From: Glycomyces luteolus
GTDB lineage: Bacteria > Actinomycetota > Actinomycetes > Mycobacteriales > Micromonosporaceae
Length of the DNA stretch: 64,000 nt
Assembly (NCBI RefSeq): GCF_027622875.1
Contig: NZ_JAPZVP010000017.1
Span: 60,580-124,579 of the forward strand
Reading direction: 5' to 3'
Shown: piece after piece, positions 57,298-64,000 of the stretch
Layout: every line of letters begins with the position of its first letter
Position numbering within the stretch: position 1 is the first letter of the stretch
Notes under the pieces: model-generated
Databases searched by the model: none
What the model was told of the DNA's origin: nothing
The model's input: only the letters and a program-made list of their open reading frames with translations
Program-made: the position numbers and the translations under genes

Positions 57298-58155
57298 TTA
57301 CTGGACAGCGGAGACCGCCGGTGCGCCGGCGCCCTCCTGCTTGGCGTGGACGGCGAAGTCGTCCTCGACGGGGACGTGGAACACCGAGCGCGGCGCCTGG
57401 CCGAACGCCTCGATGCTCTGGCAGTACTTGGAGACGCGGACGACCGCCATGCCCAGGCGGGCCGAGAGGTCGGTGATCCAGTAGGGGACCCGCTCGTTGG
57501 CCTTGACCTCCACGACCGCCTTCGCGGGCGGGATGATCAGCCGGTTCTCGACCTCGGCCCCCAAGTGGAAGTCCCGGTCGCGGCCGCGCACCCGGTGGTC
57601 GATGGTCACCCGCAGCCCCAGGTCGGCGTCGTAGCCGAGGTAGGCCTCGCGGTTGTAGGCGGTGATCGCGGTCGGGCGCAGCCCGTGCCCCTCGACGAGT
57701 CCGAGAACCTCTTCGAGGAACGGCCGCTGCTCCGGCTCGTGGTCGATGAGGACGCGTTCGTCGCAGAGCCTGCGGGCCAGCAGGTACGGGACCTTGACCC
57801 GCCGCTTCTGCGTGACCCGGTTGACCCGCTGCTTGATCTCGACGTACACCGGCGTCTCATCGGTGAGTTCGTGCCGGACACCGTAATTGCGAACGCGAAG
57901 CTTCCGGCGGAAGTGCAGGCCCTCGATCTTCTCCCAGTAGTACCGCAGGGACTTCGAGTCGTAGTACAGACTCGTCACCGGATAGCCGCCGCGGACGGAG
58001 TACGGATCGGCCTCCATTCGCGACCGCAGCTCCTCGCGCAGCCTGGGTACTTGGTCGTAGGCCAGCAGGTACTTGATCTCGAACCGGTTGAACGAATGCA
58101 GCGCGCTGGCGGTGCGGCGCAGGTGCGCGGCATCTCCTCCGCTGAGTTGGCTCAT
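57298..58155 (-). CDS. VTC-domain polyphosphate polymerase
   Basis: 285 aa from ATG 58155 (AAGGAG 5 nt upstream; a TTG codon directly before it is less likely). The CYTH/triphosphate-tunnel-like VTC domain begins FNRFEIKYLLAYDQVPRLRE. Basic and acidic tunnel residues are in YYDSKSLRYYWEKI, FRRKLRVRNY, VYVEIKQRVNRVTQKRR and VVEVKANERVPYW. It is predicted to make polyphosphate from nucleotide triphosphate at the inner membrane face. A PHO-box-like repeat lies 55 bp upstream. Confidence 0.9.
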   Translation of the reverse strand: MSQLSGGDAAHLRRTASALHSFNRFEIKYLLAYDQVPRLREELRSRMEADPYSVRGGYPVTSLYYDSKSLRYYWEKIEGLHFRRKLRVRNYGVRHELTDETPVYVEIKQRVNRVTQKRRVKVPYLLARRLCDERVLIDHEPEQRPFLEEVLGLVEGHGLRPTAITAYNREAYLGYDADLGLRVTIDHRVRGRDRDFHLGAEVENRLIIPPAKAVVEVKANERVPYWITDLSARLGMAVVRVSKYCQSIEAFGQAPRSVFHVPVEDDFAVHAKQEGAGAPAVSAVQ

Positions 58156-58208
58156 CAACGCTCCTTGAATGCTTGGGAACGCTGCCGAGTCAACCGGGCG
58201 AAGGTTTC

Positions 58209-58229
58209 AGTGAACTCATGGTGAACTCA
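58209..58229 (-). promoter_or_regulatory. PHO-box-like direct repeat before VTC operon
   Basis: On the minus strand GTTCACC (58226-58220) is followed 11 bp later by GTTCACT (58215-58209), inside the longer direct repeat TGAGTTCAC. Repeats of GTTCACC every 11 bp are the PhoP-binding unit of streptomycetes. They lie about 55-75 bp before the VTC start, in a 146-bp gap, with an AT-rich patch further upstream. Confidence 0.65.
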
Positions 58230-58301
58230 AAGTTGCCTCAGAGAAGCACCCAAATAAGAAATAACGATGCGGAAGGGATGACTCTATGTAAGCCATCCGG
58301 C

Positions 58302-59837
58302 TCAATGGCGGCTCGGAGAAGGGTTTAACTTCTCGGGCAGCAGTACCCGGAACGTCGCGCCGCCGCCAGGGGTCGCCGACAGGCGCACGCAACCGCCGTG
58401 GCTGGTGACGATCGCGGCGACGATCGACAGGCCCAGGCCCGAGCCGCCTTCATCGGGGGCCGTGAGGCGGGCTCGGCCGGGATCGAGGCGGAAGAGCCGC
58501 TCGAAGACCGCATCGGCGTGCTCGGCCGCGATACCAGGGCCGGTGTCGGCGACTTCGACCACCGCGCACGGCAGCGGCGGCACCTCCCCCACCTGCGCCA
58601 GGCACGGCGGTCCGGCACTGCCGCTCCAGCCGAGTCGGACGGCGATCCGGGCATCGGACGGTGTGTGCCGCAACGCGTTCGCCACAAGGTTGGTGACCAC
58701 CTGGCGCAAACGCGGCTCATCGCCGACGATGGCGACGGCGTCCAAGGGGTCTTCCGTGCCGCCGCTCAACGGCTCCAGGGAGACGAAGCGGCCTCGTTCG
58801 CGCAGATGCGCATCGCCGATGACGTCGGCGCAGACGCCCAGGAGGTCGACCTCGCCCCGTTCGGAGGGGCGTTGCTCATCGATCGCGGCCAGGAGCATGA
58901 GGTCGTCGAGCAGGAGCCGCATCCGCTGGGATTCGGCCACGATGCGGCCGATGGCCTCGTCGAGAACCGGACCGGGCGGGGCGCCGCCGCGCTGGTAGAG
59001 CTGGGCGAAGCCGGTGATCGAGGTGAGCGGGGTGCGCAGCTCGTGGGAGGCGTCGGCGAGGAACTGGCGCAGCCGCTCCTCGGAGACGGCGCTGTCGTCG
59101 AGAGCGGCCTGGATGCGGGCGAGCATCGTGTTCAGCGCCCGGCCGAGCCGACCGGTCTCGGTGTGGGGATCGGTATCAGCTACGCGCTCATCGAGCCGCC
59201 CCGCGGCGATCTGCACAGCGGTGACCTCCATCCGGTCGAGCGGACGCAGTCCGATCCCGACCACCCACAGCGCGCCGACCGCGAGCAGCGCGAGAATGGC
59301 GAGGCTGACACCGCCGCCGATGAGCAGCAAGCTCTCGGTGGCCGCCTCCACGTGCTCGACCGACAATGCGAGGACGACATAGCCGGAATCGCCGTCCTTC
59401 CCGACGAGGACGCGCCAGGCATTGCCGTCGGCGTCCTCGACGGTGTAGGGCGCCGCGCTGTCCGCGTGCTCGCGTAGTTGCCCCAGACCGGTCAGGGCGG
59501 GGAAGTCCGCCTCCTCGTCACCGTCTCCGATGGCGTTCACGAAGGCGCCGTCGCTGTCATAGACATAGACGCGCGGCACTTCCGGCATGTCGGTGGTCGG
59601 AGCGAACGGCCCGCGGTCCGGGCCGCCGTCGGGTACGTCGTCGGCGGGGACTCGCTCTTCGGCGATCGCGGAGGCACCGCGCAGCTGTTCGTCGATTCGG
59701 TCGGTCAGCACCCCTGCCAGGAGCGCTGTTGCGGACACGATGGCGATGACCAGCGCGAGAGCGCACAGGGCGACGGTGGTGACGGCCATGCGGGTGCGGA
59801 CTGTCCAGTGCCGCCACCGGCGCAGTGTGAGTCTCAC
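58302..59837 (-). CDS. Two-component sensor histidine kinase
   Basis: 511 aa from GTG 59837, overlapping the regulator stop (GTGA). Two transmembrane helices (about 18-40 and 165-190) enclose an extracytoplasmic sensor region. This is followed by HAMP (about 190-245), HisKA with ADASHELRTPLTSITGFAQL and HATPase_c with NALRHTPSD, VEVADTGPGIA and GGSGLGLSIVAAI. The signal is unknown; genomic position suggests phosphate or envelope stress. Confidence 0.93.
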   Translation of the reverse strand: MRLTLRRWRHWTVRTRMAVTTVALCALALVIAIVSATALLAGVLTDRIDEQLRGASAIAEERVPADDVPDGGPDRGPFAPTTDMPEVPRVYVYDSDGAFVNAIGDGDEEADFPALTGLGQLREHADSAAPYTVEDADGNAWRVLVGKDGDSGYVVLALSVEHVEAATESLLLIGGGVSLAILALLAVGALWVVGIGLRPLDRMEVTAVQIAAGRLDERVADTDPHTETGRLGRALNTMLARIQAALDDSAVSEERLRQFLADASHELRTPLTSITGFAQLYQRGGAPPGPVLDEAIGRIVAESQRMRLLLDDLMLLAAIDEQRPSERGEVDLLGVCADVIGDAHLRERGRFVSLEPLSGGTEDPLDAVAIVGDEPRLRQVVTNLVANALRHTPSDARIAVRLGWSGSAGPPCLAQVGEVPPLPCAVVEVADTGPGIAAEHADAVFERLFRLDPGRARLTAPDEGGSGLGLSIVAAIVTSHGGCVRLSATPGGGATFRVLLPEKLNPSPSRH

Positions 59838-60550
59838 TGGTCGGCCCTGGGGAGTCGGAGCGCGTAGCCGAAGCCGCGGACGGTGTGGATCAGTGGCGGG
59901 TCCACCATGTCGATCTTCTTGCGCAGATTGTAGATGTAGGACTCGACGATGCGGCCGCTGCCGCCGAAGTCGTACGACCACACCCGGTCGAGGATCTGGT
60001 CCTTACTGACGACCTTGCCGGCGTTGACCATCAGATAGCGGAGCAGTCTGAACTCCGTGGGGGACAATCCGATCGGCCTTCCCGCACGGCACACTTCGTG
60101 CACGGTCTCGTCGAGTTCGAGGTCGTGGTAGCGCAGCACCTCCTGCTCGACGACGACCGGCGCGGAGGTGACGCGACGCAGGATCGCCTGCACCCGCAGC
60201 ACGACCTCCTCGAGGTCGAACGGTTTGGTCACGTAGTCGTCGCCGCCGACTGTCAACCCAGTGACCCTGTCGCGCACCGAGTGGCGGGCGGTCAGGAACA
60301 GGACCGGGGTCTGGCGCCCCTCGGCGCGCAACCGCTCCGCCACAGCGAAGCCGTCCATATCGGGCAGCATGACGTCGAGGATCACCAGGTCGGGTTCGAA
60401 CTCGTCGGAAGCGTGCAGGCATTCGGTACCGTCCTGGGCGACCTCGACCTCGAATCCGGTGAGTCGCAGCGTGGCCGACAGCAGCGCGCGAATGTTCTCC
60501 TCGTCATCGACGACCAGGATCCTGTCTTTGCGCTCGGGCGAAATGCTCAC
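59834..60550 (-). CDS. OmpR-family response regulator
   Basis: 238 aa from GTG 60550, chosen because GGAGGAG lies 6 nt upstream; ATG 60577 is in frame but poorly placed. The receiver domain has ILVVDDEENIR, phospho-Asp in DLVILDVMLPDMDGF and Lys in YVTKPFDLEE. The C-terminal winged helix has LSPTEFRLLRYLMVNAGKVV and SYIYNLRKKID. It is cognate to the adjacent kinase. It may bind the direct repeat before the VTC operon, since OmpR-type regulators favour 11-bp tandem half-sites. Confidence 0.93.
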   Translation of the reverse strand: MSISPERKDRILVVDDEENIRALLSATLRLTGFEVEVAQDGTECLHASDEFEPDLVILDVMLPDMDGFAVAERLRAEGRQTPVLFLTARHSVRDRVTGLTVGGDDYVTKPFDLEEVVLRVQAILRRVTSAPVVVEQEVLRYHDLELDETVHEVCRAGRPIGLSPTEFRLLRYLMVNAGKVVSKDQILDRVWSYDFGGSGRIVESYIYNLRKKIDMVDPPLIHTVRGFGYALRLPRADQ

Positions 60551-60632
60551 CGAGGCTCCTCCCTGTAGTCCGTTCATCGGTGCCCGGCTCGGCCGAGGCG
60601 GCGCGGCAGGGAATCTGGTGCGGGAGTACGGG

Positions 60633-60947
60633 TCACCGGCCGAGCACGACCGCATCGCCCTCGGCGAGTCCGGAGCGGATCTCCACGTCGGCGTCGCCGT
60701 ACAGTCCGGTGGTGACCTCCCGGATCTGCTCCCTGTCGTCGTCGGCGAGGACGGTCACCCGCGCGGCATCGTCCCCGGTCGACTCGAGAGCGGCAACCGG
60801 CACGAAAAGCACGTCTTCGGCGCTGGCGAGCACGATCTCGGCGCAGTAGATGACGATGCCGACCGCAGCGAGCGTCACGACGGCAAGGGTATTGAGAACG
60901 AATTTGAAACGCGAGGGTCGTGCTGAGGACAATCCCATGTCGGGCAT
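60633..60947 (-). pseudogene. Truncated efflux periplasmic adaptor (MacA/HlyD-like)
   Basis: 104 codons from ATG 60947 (or 60938). The N-terminus has one transmembrane helix (FVLNTLAVVTLAAVGIVIYC). It then jumps directly to a C-terminal adaptor tail: VLFVPVAALES, REVTTGLYGDADVEIRSGL and EGDAVVLGR. The hairpin, lipoyl and beta-barrel domains are missing, so the gene has an internal deletion of several hundred bases. It precedes the two-component system by 82 bp and may mark a lost ABC efflux operon. Confidence 0.65.
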
Positions 60948-61070
60948 CGTCGACCTCGTCCCTCGGAGCGGGCTCAATCCGACCTCAAAGCCGACTCGGA
61001 ATCCGACTCCGAGCCGCCCTTGATCGGACTTCGAGCCGTTCTCGATCTCGTGGGCCAACACTGTGCCGTT

Positions 61071-61670
61071 ATGCGCACCATTCCCTCCTTGCCACGGCAT
61101 CTCATGCACACGGCCGTACTCACGGCTGCCGGCCTGCTCCTTACCGCCTGCGGTTCCGCGGACGAAACTGAAGAGAATCCCGACCAGAGCGCTTCGTCCG
61201 GCGGTGATGTGATGAGCGCCTATGTCTCCTGCATCGAGGAGCAGGGCATCGAGCTGCCCGAAGACTGGGCGGCAGACCTCGGCGGCGGGATGCCGAGCTT
61301 CGATCCAGAGAACGCTCCGACAGACATGCCCACGAATATGCCCACCGACTTGTCCGGTGAGATGCCGACCGACATGCCCACCGGCGGCTTCGGCGGCGGA
61401 TTCGAAGCCCCTGAGGGCGTCAGCGACGAGGAATGGCAGGCGGCCCAAGAGGCCTGCGCGGACGAGATGCCCACGGACGGCGGCTTTCCCGGCGGCGAGG
61501 CCCCGAGCTCGGGCGAATCCGTTGGTCTCACCGCCTACCGCGACTGCCTCGCCGAGCGCGGCGTGGAACTCGCCGACGACGTCTCCCAACTCGACGAAAC
61601 CGACCCGGAAGTTGCCGCCGCGATGGAGGAGTGCACGGCACTCGCCCCCGAGTCGAGCGCTGGCTCTTAA
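61071..61670 (+). CDS. Met/Pro-rich secreted lipoprotein
   Basis: 199 aa from ATG 61071 (a shorter start at 61104 would leave the signal without positive charge). The lipobox LLLTAC predicts lipid anchoring outside the membrane. In the middle is an MPTDMPTNMPTDLSGEMPTDM-like tract followed by Gly-rich sequence. On both sides lie similar Cys-containing units (AYVSCIEEQGIELPEDW and AYRDCLAERGVELADDV), suggesting an internal duplication. The tract recalls the CotH inserts. It is divergent from the efflux remnant. Confidence 0.7.
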   Translation: MRTIPSLPRHLMHTAVLTAAGLLLTACGSADETEENPDQSASSGGDVMSAYVSCIEEQGIELPEDWAADLGGGMPSFDPENAPTDMPTNMPTDLSGEMPTDMPTGGFGGGFEAPEGVSDEEWQAAQEACADEMPTDGGFPGGEAPSSGESVGLTAYRDCLAERGVELADDVSQLDETDPEVAAAMEECTALAPESSAGS

Positions 61671-61878
61671 CGCTTCCCCAATGTGGCGGGCCTGTGCCGG
61701 CAGGCCCGCCCTTCTTCGCGTCCGTCCTCGACGAAGCCACAGACCGGCGAAACATCGATGATCGCCGAACTCAGCACCCAGAGCAAGAACTCATGTCCCG
61801 CAAGTGGTCCGAGTGAGCGCGGCAGTGTGGCCTGACCGCCGCCGAGCGACGGGTTCTTCGACGTCATCGTGTCAGAAT

Positions 61879-62523
61879 GTGCCTGTGGATGCACCCCAGA
61901 GTCCCCGGTCTCAAGACGAGTCTCCAGGCGACGGGCCGCTCATCGCAGCCGCGTTGGGCGCCGTCTCGCTGGTGTCGACGGTTACCGCATTGGTCGTGAC
62001 CTTCCGGTCGCCTGACCGGATGCTGCTGATCGCCCTGCTCTACGCTGCGGCGTTCGCCGCCGCCATCACAGGGGAGCGCTTCAGGCGATCGAGAGGCATG
62101 CGGTCGAACGGCCTCAAGATGCTCGTCATGCTGACGGTACTCGGGTGTCTCAGCTCGATATCGGTCTGGACGGTGCTCGACACATGGTCCACGATTGGTA
62201 AGTGCGAGCGTCACGAAAAGATGCAGGGACTGAGCGACATCCGCCTGATCTGGTATGAAGGCACCGCCTGCACCGAGGAGCAGCGCGAGGGCTACTGGAA
62301 GGACGTTTCGCAAGGACAACCGAACCAGGCGGCGATGTGGACCGGCAGGCCGCCGGGCGGCGAGGTCACCAGGGTCGGCGCGGGAGCTCTGTTCGGCGTG
62401 GTGTCATCCGATCCAGTCCCCGACACCGTCCCAGGCGTCTCCAGTTCCCTGGCAGTCGCAGCGCCGAAGCGGTCGGCGATGTCTTGGTGGGCTCTCAGCA
62501 TTCCAGCAAAACCGGACCGTTGA
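61879..62523 (+). CDS. Membrane protein of unknown function
   Basis: 214 aa from GTG 61879 (another GTG at 61885). Three hydrophobic segments, about 24-45, 52-70 and 82-105, precede a soluble C-terminal part with two Cys (GKCERHEK, GTACTEEQR) and a YW-containing stretch. No known family was recognised. No ribosome site is clear. Confidence 0.45.
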   Translation: MPVDAPQSPRSQDESPGDGPLIAAALGAVSLVSTVTALVVTFRSPDRMLLIALLYAAAFAAAITGERFRRSRGMRSNGLKMLVMLTVLGCLSSISVWTVLDTWSTIGKCERHEKMQGLSDIRLIWYEGTACTEEQREGYWKDVSQGQPNQAAMWTGRPPGGEVTRVGAGALFGVVSSDPVPDTVPGVSSSLAVAAPKRSAMSWWALSIPAKPDR

Positions 62524-62848
62524 TGCAGACGTTGCCCGAGCGCCCTGGCATCACGGTGTCTACGACCGCTGCCAACCTGAGTGAATCTGCCTGCTGTGCA
62601 CTACGTTTGATGGCGATCATGCTGACTCCCATTGGCGGACATGAAGGTAGCCCTAGTGGGTCCGCGGATGCCGAGCCTCGGAGGATCGATAACCTGCTTG
62701 CGTGACACGCGGTCCGCGCCAGCGCGGGCGTCACTTCACCTTGCTCTGCACGATGCCGGGGATCGCCGTACGGATCCGGGCGGGCTCGGTCTCGCACCAA
62801 GCCCGCCCGCTACCTCAGGATCACCCGAGCCGGACCTGCGTTGTGCCG
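62524..62848. other. 325-bp gap, terminator only
   Basis: Between a plus-strand membrane-protein gene and the minus-strand GH62 gene. No coding frame is supported. The hairpin at 62777-62809 is the only structure seen. Confidence 0.4.
62777..62809. terminator. Terminator hairpin behind GH62 gene
   Basis: Perfect 10-bp stem CGGGCGGGCT / AGCCCGCCCG around a 13-nt loop, 39 bp after the GH62 stop and usable in both directions. Confidence 0.7.
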
Positions 62849-64000
62849 CTAGCGCTGCAGGGTAAGCACACCCGGACGGTAGGGCAGGAGGCCGTAGTCC
62901 ATCCCGTCAGAGCTCGGGTCGCGTCCCTGGTAGAGGAACTGCAGGTTGCAGGGGTCGATGGTCTTGGTCTGGTCGGGGTTGGTGCGCACCAGATCGCCGT
63001 GGCTGATGTCCCGGGTCCAGGTGGCGCCGCTGTTGGCCTTGCCCGCGAAGGGGTTGCTCTCCGTCGCGGCCTGCGGCGTCCACGTCCCGTCCAGGCTGGT
63101 GGCCGTGAACGAGCGGAAGTAGCGACCCTGGTTGCCCATGGCCTCGACGATCATGAGGTACTGGTTCTGCCCCTGAACCTTGTAGACCTCGACCGCCTCG
63201 AACAGGTTCGCCTTCGTGTCGCTCATGACGAGCTCGTAGTCCGTGCCGAAGCTGCTCGGGAAGTCCCCGAGCGGCATGCTGGACCGGTAGATCTGGCCTT
63301 CGTCGTTGGCGAAGAACAAGTGCATGTTCTGGTCATCGGCGATGAGGGTCTGGTCGATGGGGTTGTTCACGGGAAGCTCCCCGTTGAAGAGCTCCTGGTG
63401 CGGGCCCCAGCTGTTGGGGTCGGCGGGGTTGGTCGACGTGCGGTAGGAGAACTTGTACGGCCAGCCCCACTGGTAGGCGAGCACCCAGATGTTCTTCGGG
63501 GCGAAGTAGATCAGCGTCGGTGCCACCGGGTTGAAGCTCGTCACCATGTTCTGGCCGGCCGAGGCCATGTCGGACCAGTTGGTGAACGGGCTGAAGACCA
63601 CCGCGTTCCAGGCGTCTCCGGCGTCGTGCGTCGTGGCGTAGACGAGGTACTGGCCGTTGTGGCGCACTGCGGTGAAGTCCTTGAGTGCGACCTGCCCGTT
63701 CCTCGGTTCCGCGAGCGGGCCGGTCGATGTCCAGTGGTACGTCGACGGAAGAGCGCAGGCCCCGCTGCCGCCGTCGACGCGGGCGAGCTGCCACTGCTGG
63801 TTGCTGCCGCCCCAGTCGCTGTACTGCACGACGGCTGCGCCGTCGTTGGTGGCCGCGTTCTGGACCTCGACCGCCTTGTTGCTGTTGCGGTTGATCAGGC
63901 GCACATAGCCGCTGCCGGAGTCGGCCAGCCGGAACTGCTGGTTGGTGCCGCCGTGGTCGGTCCACTGGTGGATGGCGGCACCGTCGGCGCTCGACCAGCT
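62849..64000 (-). CDS. RICIN-GH62 alpha-L-arabinofuranosidase, 5' end outside window
   Basis: The frame is open to the window edge, so signal peptide and start are missing (384 codons present). The visible N-terminal part is a RICIN beta-trefoil ([20 protein letters not shown] and a second QQW repeat). The GH62 domain follows with its catalytic set: Asp in [15 protein letters not shown], Asp in [20 protein letters not shown] and Glu in LFEAVEVYK. It removes arabinofuranose from arabinoxylan outside the cell and completes the set of arabinose-releasing enzymes in this window. Confidence 0.93.
   Translation of the reverse strand, partial: SWSSADGAAIHQWTDHGGTNQQFRLADSGSGYVRLINRNSNKAVEVQNAATNDGAAVVQYSDWGGSNQQWQLARVDGGSGACALPSTYHWTSTGPLAEPRNGQVALKDFTAVRHNGQYLVYATTHDAGDAWNAVVFSPFTNWSDMASAGQNMVTSFNPVAPTLIYFAPKNIWVLAYQWGWPYKFSYRTSTNPADPNSWGPHQELFNGELPVNNPIDQTLIADDQNMHLFFANDEGQIYRSSMPLGDFPSSFGTDYELVMSDTKANLFEAVEVYKVQGQNQYLMIVEAMGNQGRYFRSFTATSLDGTWTPQAATESNPFAGKANSGATWTRDISHGDLVRTNPDQTKTIDPCNLQFLYQGRDPSSDGMDYGLLPYRPGVLTLQR

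Noticed and set aside
60975..61045. Repeated CCGACYTC-like units about 12 bp apart before the Met-rich lipoprotein
   Set aside because: Units vary, are GC-rich like the background, and could be by chance; not strong enough for an operator call.

Overview
The window is a high-GC chromosomal segment in which most open stretches are densely coding and start codons are often GTG. Multimodular secreted carbohydrate enzymes with ricin-type (RICIN) domains, Tat signals, a Sulfotransferase_3 protein and a CobN/ChlID cobalamin pathway point to a filamentous, soil-type actinomycete. Glycomycetaceae or a near relative is my guess; no rRNA or other marker gene is present to settle it.

Left part (1-22.7 kb): after the tail of a beta-carbonic anhydrase comes a plant cell-wall degradation region. 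It holds a GH127 beta-L-arabinofuranosidase, a GH5 endoglucanase, a two-gene operon of GH43 arabinan enzymes and a divergent PL11 rhamnogalacturonan lyase with a CBM35. A GH62 arabinofuranosidase at the far right edge (62.8-64 kb) belongs to the same theme. Between them lie a sugar isomerase/oxidoreductase pair and several relics of deleted genes: Tat-signal and Sec-signal stubs, an ABC-transporter ATPase tail, a GH43 internal fragment and a repeat-protein tail. Single genes follow: nucleotide kinase, GAP-type membrane protein, DinB protein, sulfotransferase, frameshifted GNAT, APH-type kinase, THUMP methyltransferase and a broken IS5-type transposase.

Middle part (22.8-30.5 kb): a secreted protein of unknown function, two paralogous receiver/LuxR-type regulators, a damaged universal stress protein, a small WxL-like/DUF916 cell-surface cluster, and a PAS-SpoIIE phosphatase.

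Cobalamin region (30.6-53.7 kb): 20 minus-strand genes form one nearly gap-free operon, mostly with 4-bp start/stop overlaps, preceded by a cobalamin riboswitch. In transcription order: cbtB, cbtA, phosphatase, cbiB, cobQ, cobN, chlID, cobO, cobB, cobI, cobM, cbiD, cobL, cbiG-cobJ fusion, ferredoxin, cobH, cbiX, cobU-cobC fusion, cobT, cobS. The set mixes a CbiX(L)-type early chelatase with the late CobN/ChlID chelatase, and lacks cobA, cobG and cobK.

Right part (53.8-62.5 kb): an APH(6)-like kinase, then a VTC polyphosphate polymerase - DUF4956 - CotH operon. A PHO-box-like direct repeat sits in front of it, next to an OmpR-type two-component system, a truncated efflux adaptor and a divergent Met/Pro-rich lipoprotein. 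The CotH protein carries two Met-Pro-Glu-Gly repeat inserts and the lipoprotein a similar Met-Pro-Thr tract, so this locus is the best candidate for a poorly described cell-envelope system.
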